Assembly: GCA_002435365.1 (NCBI GenBank)
Contig: DJMM01000027.1
Location: 1 to 9,137 of the forward strand
Direction of reading: 5' to 3'
Source of the DNA: Ignavibacteriales bacterium UBA6490
Lineage (GTDB): Bacteria > Bacteroidota > Ignavibacteria > Ignavibacteriales > Ignavibacteriaceae
Length of the DNA: 9,137 bases
The notes under the pieces are model-generated. The model was not told the DNA's origin. It did not search any database and saw only the letters and a program-made list of their open reading frames with translations. Shown piece by piece: positions 1-6,515 of the stretch (its first letter is position 1; each line of letters begins with the position of its first letter). The position numbers were made by a program, and so were the translations under genes.

Positions 1-7
1 ATCTTTG
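1..7 (+). promoter_or_regulatory. Possible truncated -7 promoter element ahead of tRNA-Leu
   Basis: The window opens with ATCTTTG, which is seven of the eight positions of the Bacteroidota -7 element TAnnTTTG; the first T would lie just outside the window. It sits 38 nt upstream of the tRNA, a reasonable distance for a short precursor leader. The -33 part cannot be seen, so this is only suggestive. Confidence 0.25.
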
Positions 8-27
8 TAATCCGAAAAATTGGATTA
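8..27 (+). other. Small A/T-rich hairpin upstream of tRNA-Leu
   Basis: TAATCCGA and TTGGATTA can pair over eight positions (one G-U) around an AAAA loop. It is followed by AATTT rather than a real U tract, so it is a weak terminator candidate for a gene to the left. If the promoter at the window edge is real, it would instead lie in the 5' leader of the tRNA precursor. Confidence 0.25.
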
Positions 28-44
28 AATTTGCGGGACCTTTT

Positions 45-129
45 GCGGATGTGGCGGAATTGTTAGACGCGCTAGACTTAGGATCTAGTACCGAGAGGTG
101 TCGGGGTTCGAGTCCCCGCTTTCGCACCA
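45..129 (+). tRNA. tRNA-Leu, anticodon UAG
   Basis: A complete 85-nt class II tRNA with an encoded CCA end (127-129). The anticodon stem CTAGA/TCTAG (72-76, 84-88) encloses the loop CTTAGGA, placing the anticodon TAG at 79-81, so it reads CUA and probably other CUN leucine codons. The long variable arm has ACC/GGT (90-92, 97-99) around GAGA, as expected for leucine. The T stem CGGGG/CCCCG (102-106, 114-118) encloses TTCGAGT, and the discriminator is A126. The acceptor stem pairs 45-51 with 119-125 but has a G-U at 48/122 and a T-T mismatch at 50/120. The gene lies 33 nt before the trigger factor start with no promoter or terminator visible between, so read-through into tig is likely. Confidence 0.96.
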
Positions 130-152
130 TGTTTTATTTATTAAATTGAATC

Positions 153-165
153 AGAGGATGTTTTG
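153..165 (+). promoter_or_regulatory. Shine-Dalgarno and TTG start of tig
   Basis: AGAGGA (153-158) lies four bases before TTG at 163-165. The reading frame has a stop at 142-144 and no ATG or GTG between that stop and the TTG, so the TTG decides the start. An ATG at 158-160 overlaps the Shine-Dalgarno but is in another frame and stops after six codons. Confidence 0.7.
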
Positions 166-1473
166 GAAATTAAAATAAATGATATAAATGCTTCGGAAAA
201 AGAGATTGAGGTTACACTTGCATATACTGAAATTAAGGATGAGCTTGTTTCTGAAATAAAGAAAAAAATAAAAGACATCCAAATCGCTGGTTTCCGCAAA
301 GGAAAAGCGCCCCTTCCGTTTATTAAAAAAATCTATGGTGATGCACTTGATTATGAAGCTTCTGAAAAAGTTGCCAATAACCGGTTCTGGGATATTATTA
401 AGGAAAAACAGTTAAACCCAATTGACACACCAACTATAACAGATATTAAGTTCAAACCTGAAGAAGATCTTTATTTTAAAATAAGGTTTGAAATCCTGCC
501 TGAAATAGAAATAAAAGATTATACCGGACACGAAATCGAAGTTCCAAAAGTTGCTGTTAGGAAAGAAGATGTTGATTATGAAATTAAGGCTATCCTGAAT
601 GCCAACAGGGTACTTCAGGATGATGAAATTATTGGCGAAGGTAAAGATTATCTCTTAACTGTAAATTTAATTCGTCTTGACGATAAAGGGAATGAAATTG
701 AAGGAACCCTTTCTGAAAAGATTCAAATTGATTTTTTAAACGAACGCGTACAGCCGGAGATAATTGAGAGAAGCAGAGGCAAAAAGAGAGGCGAGAAATT
801 TACTTTCACATTTTCAGATGAAAGAACTGTTAAGAATCTGAAAGGTGAAGATGAAAAAGTTACTGAAAGCTTTACTTATAGTGCAGAAATTATTGAGATA
901 AAAATAATAATCTTACCTGATCTCAATGAAGAATTTGTAAAAAAAGTTACTAAGAATAAAGTTTCAAGCGAAGAAGAACTTAGGAAAAATATCTCAGAGG
1001 ACATTAAACGTTATCTTGATAACCAGGTGGATCAGATTATTCGAAGCAGGTTGATGGATGTGGTACTTAAAAATAACGAATTCGAACCACCACATTCCAT
1101 GGTTCACCGTTATCTTGACGAATTGGTGCGGAATGAGGAGGAACAGGCGAAGAAAACAGGAAATAAAAAATTTAACCGCCAAGAAATTAGCAGAAACCTG
1201 CATGGTGTGGCTGAAATGCAATTAAGATGGCATATGCTTCAGGACAGTCTGGTGAAAAAGGAAAACATATCTGTTTCTGATGATGACCTTAATGAACTGG
1301 CGGAAAAGGAAGCCCAAAAAACCGGAATTACTGTAGATAAACTTCTAAACTATTACAAGTCTACAGGTTATAAAAATAAACTTACCGACCAAAAGGTGTT
1401 CGATTTCCTCAAAAATAATAATTCTGTAAAATATGTCGAATCAAAAGAGAAGGGACAAGAAATTCATGAATAA
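163..1473 (+). CDS. tig: Trigger factor, ribosome-associated chaperone and peptidyl-prolyl isomerase
   Basis: This 436-residue protein has the normal length for trigger factor, the first chaperone to meet nascent chains at the ribosome exit tunnel. The N-terminal ribosome-binding domain (about 1-145) carries the family signature GFRKGKAP at 43-50, followed by an IYGDALDYEA segment typical of the family. A divergent FKBP-like isomerase domain follows (about 155-250), then a helical C-terminal chaperone domain (about 262-430). It ends with a lysine- and glutamate-rich tail. No signal peptide or membrane segment is seen, so it is cytosolic. The start is TTG, supported by the AGAGGA site, by the upstream in-frame stop and by the MEIKIN beginning; the next in-frame ATG is about 297 codons downstream. 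The gene overlaps clpP by 8 nt, giving likely translational coupling, and probably shares a transcript with tRNA-Leu upstream. The identification is secure; isomerase activity of the diverged middle domain is not shown. Confidence 0.95.
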   Translation: MEIKINDINASEKEIEVTLAYTEIKDELVSEIKKKIKDIQIAGFRKGKAPLPFIKKIYGDALDYEASEKVANNRFWDIIKEKQLNPIDTPTITDIKFKPEEDLYFKIRFEILPEIEIKDYTGHEIEVPKVAVRKEDVDYEIKAILNANRVLQDDEIIGEGKDYLLTVNLIRLDDKGNEIEGTLSEKIQIDFLNERVQPEIIERSRGKKRGEKFTFTFSDERTVKNLKGEDEKVTESFTYSAEIIEIKIIILPDLNEEFVKKVTKNKVSSEEELRKNISEDIKRYLDNQVDQIIRSRLMDVVLKNNEFEPPHSMVHRYLDELVRNEEEQAKKTGNKKFNRQEISRNLHGVAEMQLRWHMLQDSLVKKENISVSDDDLNELAEKEAQKTGITVDKLLNYYKSTGYKNKLTDQKVFDFLKNNNSVKYVESKEKGQEIHE

Positions 1474-2086
1474 TAATATCCGGATATATAATCAGTTGGT
1501 TCCCTATGTGATAGAGCAAACAGGTAGAGGCGAACGTGGAATGGACATTTACTCCCGCCTGCTCCGGGAGCGTATTATTTTTCTGGGAACAGCCATTGAT
1601 GATCATGTTGCTAGCCTAACCGTTGCGCAGCTTATTTTTCTTGAAGCTGAAGACTCCGAAAAAGATATTCATCTTTATATAAATTCCCCGGGAGGCAGCG
1701 TAACAGCTGGTTTAGCTATTTATGATACAATGAAATATATAAAACCTGATATCTCAACAATTTGTGTTGGAATGGCAGCAAGTATGGCAGCAATACTACT
1801 TGCCGGTGGTACTAATGGCAAGCGTACCGCTCTGCCAAATTCCAAAATTATGATCCACCAGCCCTGGGTGGGTGGTTTGCAGGGACAAACAACCGATATT
1901 GAGATCCATGCAAAAGAAATGTTGAAAACCCGTGATACGCTCTACAGAATTCTTGCTGATCATACCGGAAAAACCATTGAACAAATAACAAAGGATTGTG
2001 ACAGGGATTATTTTTTGACCTCCCAGGAAGCTCAGGCTTATAAAATAATCGATAATATCCTGGAAAAAAGAGTTCCCATAAAATAA
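1466..2086 (+). CDS. clpP: ATP-dependent Clp protease, proteolytic subunit
   Basis: ClpP is the serine peptidase that forms a two-ring 14-mer and degrades proteins fed to it by Clp ATPases such as ClpX. I chose the ATG at 1466 (206 residues). It overlaps the tig stop and has AGGGA (1451-1455) ten bases upstream. An upstream ATG at 1433 would only add eleven poorly conserved basic residues. Counting from 1466, the catalytic triad is Ser106 (in GMAASMAA), His131 (in MIHQP) and Asp181 (in DRDYFL). The LVPYVIEQ and RGERGMDIYSRLL motifs and the oligomer and oxyanion region INSPGGSV are also present. Compared with E. coli there is one extra residue just after the catalytic histidine (HQPWVGG versus HQPLGG). 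The N-terminus is short, with little room for a propeptide. clpP is the last gene of the tig unit: a terminator follows, and clpX is not adjacent. Confidence 0.96.
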   Translation: MNNNIRIYNQLVPYVIEQTGRGERGMDIYSRLLRERIIFLGTAIDDHVASLTVAQLIFLEAEDSEKDIHLYINSPGGSVTAGLAIYDTMKYIKPDISTICVGMAASMAAILLAGGTNGKRTALPNSKIMIHQPWVGGLQGQTTDIEIHAKEMLKTRDTLYRILADHTGKTIEQITKDCDRDYFLTSQEAQAYKIIDNILEKRVPIK

Positions 2087-2091
2087 ATTTT

Positions 2092-2124
2092 GAGGGGATT
2101 TATATTTCAATCCCCTTTCTTTTC
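2092..2124 (+). terminator. Rho-independent terminator after clpP
   Basis: AGGGGATT (2093-2100) pairs perfectly with AATCCCCT (2109-2116) around an 8-nt loop, with a further G-U possible at the base. It is followed by a pyrimidine tract, TTCTTTTC. It lies six bases after the clpP stop and ends the tRNA-tig-clpP unit before the next gene at 2159. Confidence 0.88.
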
Positions 2125-2158
2125 ACAATTTGTAATTTGTCGTTTTAAATAAAAGGAT

Positions 2159-3601
2159 ATGCTGAGATTTAAGACTCTTTTTCCAATTCTTATAATTTTC
2201 CCCTATTCGTATCTACTATCGCAGAATTTAAATAGATTATTTGATGAATATCTTAATAGTTATTATTTAAATAAGCAGATTCCTTCAATTTCAGCAGGGG
2301 TACTTAAGGATGGAGAAATAATCTGGTCGTCAACCAAAGGATTAAGCGATCTTGAAAATAATATCCCCGCCACAAATAAGACACTTTACAGGATTGCTTC
2401 GATCTCGAAGTCGATTACTGCAGTTGGAATAATGCAGCTTGTTGAAGCAGGCAGGATAAATCTTGATGATAATGTCAGGAAATATATTCCGTATCTCCCA
2501 CCAAAATTAAAACCCTTTACGGTAAGACAATTATTAAATCATACTTCGGGCATCAGATCCTATCAGGAAAATGAATTTGATAGTAAAAAGTATTTTTCAT
2601 CCACCAGGGATGTAATAATATATTTAATGAAGGATTCGCTTGAATACACACCCGGAGAAAGATATCTGTATTCAACTCTTGGTTATAATCTACTGGCAGC
2701 AATTATTGAAAATGTTAGCGGAATGAGTTATGCGGATTATCTTAAGAAAAAAATATTTGAACCAGCCGGGATGGCTTCCACCATTCCTGATTATCAGAAA
2801 AACCTTATCTTCAACAGGGCCAGAGGTTATGAAAGAAACTTATTCAGACAGCTTCAGAATGCCCCGCTAGCTGACCTGAGTATTAAGTACGCCGGTGGAG
2901 GTTTATTATCAACAACTGATGATTTACTTCGGTTCGCATCAAACCTTCTTAATGGCAGGCTTCTTAAACATGAAACACTGGATTCAATGCTCATACCTGC
3001 AAGACTTAATAACGGCAAGTATATTAATTACGGTCTTGGCTTTTCTTTTGCCACCGATGAAACGGGCAGAAAATCCTTCTCTCATTCCGGAGCCGGAACA
3101 GGATTCACAGGTCATTTAATTATTTATCCTGATGAAAATATTGCGGCAGTTTACCTTGTAAATATCCGGGACAGAAATCTTGAAAATCCGGCAAAAGCAT
3201 TGCTGGCAATTACTAGACTTAAAGAAAAGTACCCTGTAAAAAAATCACTGGCAGATTACCTTATGTCGGAGTATACTAAAACATCAATCGACAGTGTGCT
3301 TAATATTTATTATGTAATATCATCAGATTCGCTAAACCCTTATTCTTCTGCAAGAGATGAGTTATATCTTTTCGGAAACGATCTTCTCGCTTTAAACCAG
3401 TCTGTGGATGCCATTAAATACTTTAAGTTTTTATCTTCTCAGTTTCCGGACGACCCTGCAATATTTGTCGGTCTGGGCAATGCTTATTTCGCGGACGGCA
3501 ATAAAGGACTTGCCTTAAGAAATTTTAGATTAGCATTAAGATTTGATCCGAAAAATACTTTCGCCAAAAACATGATAAATAAGATCATTGGCCTGAACTA
3601 A
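2159..3601 (+). CDS. Secreted serine hydrolase (beta-lactamase/PBP4-like) with C-terminal TPR-like region
   Basis: The 480-residue protein begins with a likely signal peptide (MLRFK, then a hydrophobic stretch to about residue 20 ending LLSQ), so export to the periplasm or cell surface is expected. Residues about 25-350 form a class C beta-lactamase-related domain. Its nucleophile motif SISK is at 81-84 (Ser81, Lys84). The second motif is YST at 171-173, in the position usually YxN. The third motif is HSG at 309-311, in the position of KTG in lactamases. The YST and HSG forms occur in esterase, peptidase and LACTB-like members, so hydrolysis of a peptide or ester is more likely than antibiotic resistance. 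The substrate is unknown. Residues about 404-470 look like one or two TPR repeats (AIKYFKFLSSQFPDDP, then ALRNFRLALRFDPKN), suggesting a protein-binding tail. The start ATG has GGA only one base upstream, too close for a good Shine-Dalgarno. It stands between the clpP terminator and a 220-nt gap, so it is probably transcribed alone. Confidence 0.88.
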   Translation: MLRFKTLFPILIIFPYSYLLSQNLNRLFDEYLNSYYLNKQIPSISAGVLKDGEIIWSSTKGLSDLENNIPATNKTLYRIASISKSITAVGIMQLVEAGRINLDDNVRKYIPYLPPKLKPFTVRQLLNHTSGIRSYQENEFDSKKYFSSTRDVIIYLMKDSLEYTPGERYLYSTLGYNLLAAIIENVSGMSYADYLKKKIFEPAGMASTIPDYQKNLIFNRARGYERNLFRQLQNAPLADLSIKYAGGGLLSTTDDLLRFASNLLNGRLLKHETLDSMLIPARLNNGKYINYGLGFSFATDETGRKSFSHSGAGTGFTGHLIIYPDENIAAVYLVNIRDRNLENPAKALLAITRLKEKYPVKKSLADYLMSEYTKTSIDSVLNIYYVISSDSLNPYSSARDELYLFGNDLLALNQSVDAIKYFKFLSSQFPDDPAIFVGLGNAYFADGNKGLALRNFRLALRFDPKNTFAKNMINKIIGLN

Positions 3602-3664
3602 ACCGATAATTACTGCAAAATCGTAATTTCATGCATTTACCCTTAACTCATCCCTCACCTTATA

Positions 3665-3683
3665 AGTTTAATCACATTAAACT
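3665..3683. repeat. Perfect 8-bp inverted repeat in the intergenic gap
   Basis: AGTTTAAT and ATTAAACT are exact reverse complements separated by CAC. No U tract follows, so it is a poor terminator. Its symmetry and its position about 140 nt before the vWA gene would fit a protein-binding operator, or an A/T-rich hairpin at the 3' end of the serine hydrolase transcript. The rest of the gap 3602-3821 holds another weak stem (AATTAC/GTAATT near 3607-3627) and no convincing gene. Confidence 0.4.
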
Positions 3684-3771
3684 GAATCCAATGTAAATCT
3701 TTGGAACCACTAGTTATTTATAAAAGTATGCCTGATATGACAGAGAGCAGACGAGTCGTTTGATTCACATA

Positions 3772-3798
3772 TTAACTTTGCTGATGTTCTTAACTTTG
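3772..3798 (+). promoter_or_regulatory. Two TTAACTTTG direct repeats, candidate tandem -7 elements of the vWA-ATPase operon
   Basis: The 9-bp word TTAACTTTG occurs at 3772-3780 and 3790-3798, separated by exactly 9 bp. Each contains TAACTTTG, a full match to the Bacteroidota -7 consensus TAnnTTTG. The second lies 23 nt before the ATG at 3822, a natural distance for a short leader. No good TTTG-type -33 box is found 19-21 nt upstream of either copy; the nearest, TTTG at 3759-3762, is 10 nt from the first and 28 nt from the second. They could be two promoters or a repeated operator. Confidence 0.45.
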
Positions 3799-3821
3799 AA
3801 ATATTTTTTTTATAGAGATGT

Positions 3822-4919
3822 ATGATTCAAGGAATTAGATTTACAAATTATATAAGCAGCAGGGATGGTAGCGACTTCGGTAAACTCCTGAAGTTGTTTA
3901 TCCAGCTTCTTACAATTACTTCAGGAGATGTCCAGCAAGCGCTTGAAATGCTCAATCAGCTTGACCTGGAATATAAGCTTACCGATGGGAATTATGGTAT
4001 CGGAGATTTTATAGAAGAGCTCAAGGAAAAAAAATATCTGCAGGAAAGCAGTAACGAGAATATTTTAGTGATTACTCCAAAATCTGAAAAGACAATCCGC
4101 AGACAGTCGTTGGAAGAAATCTTTGGAAAATTAAAAAAGACATTTAGAGGCAATCATAGAACAACATATACGGGACAGGGTGATGAATCTACTGCGGACC
4201 GTAGGGAATATCTATTTGGGGACACAATGGATCAGATTGATATGACCGATTCCATTAAAAATGCACAAATAAATCATGGTATAGATGAATTATACCTTAC
4301 GGAAAAAGATCTGGAAGTGGAAGAAAAAGATTATAAGGCTCTAACATCCACTGTTCTTATGATTGATGTATCTCACTCCATGATCCTTTATGGAGAAGAT
4401 AGAATTACACCGGCAAAAAAAGTGGCAATGGCATTGTCTGAACTTATAAAATTAAAATACCCTAAAGATAAACTGGATGTTATAGTTTTCGGAAATGACG
4501 CATGGCCTATTGAGATAAGGGATCTTCCCTATCTGCAGGTGGGTCCGTATCATACCAATACTGTGGCCGGACTCGCACTGGCAATGGATATTCTGCGGCG
4601 TCGGAAAACAAGCAACAAACAGATTTTCATGATAACCGACGGTAAGCCTACTTGTCTTAAAGAAGGTATTAAGTATTATAAAAACAGCTTTGGACTGGAC
4701 AGAAAAATTATTAATAAAACCCTTGACCAGGCCGCTAAAGCAAGAAGAGCGGGAATAACAATCACCACCTTTATGATTGCCAGGGATCCATATCTGCAGC
4801 AGTTCGTAAGAGAGTTTACTAAAATTAATAACGGTAGAGCTTTCTACAGCGGTATTCAGGGTCTAGGTGATTATATTTTTGAAGATTACATAAGAAACAG
4901 AAGAAAACATCTTAATTAA
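3822..4919 (+). CDS. von Willebrand factor A (vWA) domain protein, partner of the downstream AAA+ ATPase
   Basis: The 365-residue cytosolic-looking protein has no signal peptide or membrane segment. Residues about 1-170 are not a recognised domain; the stretch 91-135 is basic (RRQS, KLKKTFRG, DRREY) and is followed by an acidic stretch around 155-172. Residues about 175-345 form a vWA domain with an intact metal-ion-dependent adhesion site: DVSHS at 182-186, a threonine at 245 or 247 (HTNT), and Asp273 in MITDGKPT. Such domains bind a divalent metal and a partner or client protein. The ATPase gene follows after 27 nt on the same strand, so the two are probably an operon encoding one complex, as in ChlD-ChlI and MoxR-vWA systems. 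Automated annotation may call it a magnesium chelatase ChlD homologue, but nothing here points to chlorophyll synthesis. An ATG at 3818 is out of frame and ends after six codons. The domain call is firm; the cellular role is unknown. Confidence 0.87.
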   Translation: MIQGIRFTNYISSRDGSDFGKLLKLFIQLLTITSGDVQQALEMLNQLDLEYKLTDGNYGIGDFIEELKEKKYLQESSNENILVITPKSEKTIRRQSLEEIFGKLKKTFRGNHRTTYTGQGDESTADRREYLFGDTMDQIDMTDSIKNAQINHGIDELYLTEKDLEVEEKDYKALTSTVLMIDVSHSMILYGEDRITPAKKVAMALSELIKLKYPKDKLDVIVFGNDAWPIEIRDLPYLQVGPYHTNTVAGLALAMDILRRRKTSNKQIFMITDGKPTCLKEGIKYYKNSFGLDRKIINKTLDQAAKARRAGITITTFMIARDPYLQQFVREFTKINNGRAFYSGIQGLGDYIFEDYIRNRRKHLN

Positions 4920-4946
4920 TTTATTTTTTTAATAGAAAGTATCAGA

Positions 4947-6452
4947 ATGGAATTTTTATCGATAAAAACCCTTGGTGAATTAAAATTATCAGGGTATAAA
5001 ACCAAGCATATCAAGGATGAGTTGAGGGATAATCTGATCTGTTTCCTGCAAAAAAAAGTTAATCCATTTGAGGGAATAATTGGATATGAAGAAACTGTTA
5101 TTCCTGATATCCAAACCTCGATTTTATCAAGACATAATATCATTCTGCTTGGTCTTCGCGGGCAGGCTAAAACCAAAATTGCCCGACTGTTCATAAATCT
5201 TCTCGATGAGTATATTCCTGTAGTGGAAGGCTCGGAGGTTAACGATGACCCATTTAATCCGCTATCAAAATACGCTCTTGATTTAATTAATACTGAAGGT
5301 GATAACACACCGGTTTCCTGGCTGCACAGGTCAAACAGATATTCTGAAAAACTGGCAACACCCGATGTATCGGTCGCAGATCTGATAGGTGATGTCGATC
5401 CCATAAAAGCTGCAACAATGAAACTTCATTACTCTGATGAAAGAGTGATCCATTTTGGAATAATACCCCGTTCGCACAGAGGAATATTTGTTATAAATGA
5501 ACTTCCCGATCTTCAGGCAAGAATTCAGGTGGCACTCTTCAACCTCCTTCAGGAAACTGATATTCAGATCAGAGGATTCAAGGTAAGATTACCCCTGGAT
5601 ATTCAGTTCGTATTTACTGCAAACCCGGAAGATTACACCAACAGGGGATCAATCGTTACTCCCCTCAAGGATAGAATCGATAGCCAGATTCTTACCCATT
5701 ATCCAAAAAATATAATCCATTCGAAGCAAATAACACATCAGGAAGCTCATTTGGCTGATGAGCAGAAAGTTAAAGTGCTATCACATCATCTGCTCGACGA
5801 TCTTGTAGAGCAGGTTGCATTCGCAGCAAGGGAAAGTGAATATATTGATCAGAAAAGCGGTGTTAGTGCCCGTTTGACTATTTCTGCATATGAGAATATT
5901 TACAGTACTGCAGAAAGACGAGCCATCCTTAATGGTGAAACCGGAACACTTATGCGTATATCAGATTTTTACGGAATAATTCCATCGATAACCGGCAAAA
6001 TTGAACTGGTTTATGAGGGAGAACAGGAAGGGCCTGCCAAGGTGGCGCATATTCTTATCGGCAAAGCTATCAGAACTTTATTTGAAACCTACTTTCCTTC
6101 CCCGGATAAGATTAAAAAAACTCAGAATATTAATCCTTATAGCCAGATAATCAGCTGGTTTAATAAAGGTAATTTAGTTGACCTCCTTTCAAATGCCTCA
6201 AATCAGGCCTATACCGATATATTAAGCAAAGTGCCCGGCTTAGGTGAAACCGTAAAAAAATTCATTCCTAAAACCGGAGATAAGGAATTTTACCTGTTTA
6301 TGGAATTTTTACTGCATGGACTGGCGGAGTTTTCACTGCTCAGCAAATTTAAGCTGGAACAGGGTGTACAGTTTAAGGATATGCTCAGTTCAATGTTCAG
6401 TATGTCTTCTGAAGAGGATGATCAGGATTTCGGACAGGATATGTACAAATAA
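4947..6452 (+). CDS. ChlI/MoxR-like AAA+ ATPase
   Basis: The 501-residue AAA+ protein has a Walker A at 69-76 (GLRGQAKT, Lys75) and a Walker B region FVINEL at 181-186, where Asn184 occupies the usual aspartate position and Glu185 is kept. Sensor 1 is Asn226 (TANPEDY), a likely arginine finger is Arg243 (PLKDR), and a sensor 2 candidate is Arg309 (SARLT). From memory, NELPDL and ANPEDYTNRG are typical of a subfamily usually annotated as magnesium chelatase subunit I or MoxR-like, so the asparagine is probably a subfamily trait rather than damage. Residues about 385-501 form an extra C-terminal helical region ending in an acidic tail (SSEEDDQDFGQD). It follows the vWA gene by 27 nt, with only a weak purine-rich site (AGAAAG) before its ATG. 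By analogy with RavA-ViaA and NorQ-NorD, the pair may remodel or load a metal cofactor into a client. That role is inferred. Confidence 0.88.
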   Translation: MEFLSIKTLGELKLSGYKTKHIKDELRDNLICFLQKKVNPFEGIIGYEETVIPDIQTSILSRHNIILLGLRGQAKTKIARLFINLLDEYIPVVEGSEVNDDPFNPLSKYALDLINTEGDNTPVSWLHRSNRYSEKLATPDVSVADLIGDVDPIKAATMKLHYSDERVIHFGIIPRSHRGIFVINELPDLQARIQVALFNLLQETDIQIRGFKVRLPLDIQFVFTANPEDYTNRGSIVTPLKDRIDSQILTHYPKNIIHSKQITHQEAHLADEQKVKVLSHHLLDDLVEQVAFAARESEYIDQKSGVSARLTISAYENIYSTAERRAILNGETGTLMRISDFYGIIPSITGKIELVYEGEQEGPAKVAHILIGKAIRTLFETYFPSPDKIKKTQNINPYSQIISWFNKGNLVDLLSNASNQAYTDILSKVPGLGETVKKFIPKTGDKEFYLFMEFLLHGLAEFSLLSKFKLEQGVQFKDMLSSMFSMSSEEDDQDFGQDMYK

Positions 6453-6462
6453 AGCCTGATTA

Positions 6463-6494
6463 TTTTTTAACGGCGGTGTATTTGTTTATTTTTG
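6463..6494 (+). promoter_or_regulatory. Candidate promoter of the glycosyltransferase gene
   Basis: TATTTTTG at 6487-6494 matches the Bacteroidota -7 consensus TAnnTTTG. A T tract at 6463-6468 lies 18 nt upstream where a -33 TTTG/TTG box would be. Initiation a few bases downstream would leave a leader of about 15-18 nt before the ATG at 6516. No terminator is seen after the ATPase gene, so read-through from the vWA operon is also possible. Confidence 0.45.
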
Positions 6495-6515
6495 TCTTAT
6501 CTGATTGGAACAACT

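Noticed and set aside
1433..1465. Upstream ATG extending ClpP by eleven residues
   Set aside because: The extension is basic and not ClpP-like, lies within tig, and has no Shine-Dalgarno; the ATG at 1466 has AGGGA upstream and fits the family length.
1796..2110. 104-codon minus-strand open frame opposite clpP
   Set aside because: It runs through the clpP terminator and mirrors conserved ClpP codons; no motif or ribosome site supports it.
2133..2139. TAATTTG as a -7 promoter for the serine hydrolase gene
   Set aside because: It is one base shorter than TAnnTTTG and has no clear -33 partner; the gene needs a promoter in 2125-2158 but this match is too weak to list.
3631..3696. Short open frame of 21 codons in the intergenic gap
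   Set aside because: No Shine-Dalgarno, no recognisable peptide, and it spans the inverted repeat; chance is the simpler reading.
4916..5404. 162-codon minus-strand open frame opposite the ATPase gene
   Set aside because: It is antisense to a well-supported AAA+ domain, and its product is serine-rich without any recognisable motif.
3822..6452. Magnesium chelatase for chlorophyll synthesis
   Set aside because: No tetrapyrrole genes and no ChlH-type subunit are visible; the similarity is at the level of the AAA+ and vWA domains only.
6492..6515. TTG start adding eight residues to the glycosyltransferase
   Set aside because: The TTG lies inside a likely -7 promoter element, and the ATG at 6516 begins directly at the conserved first strand.
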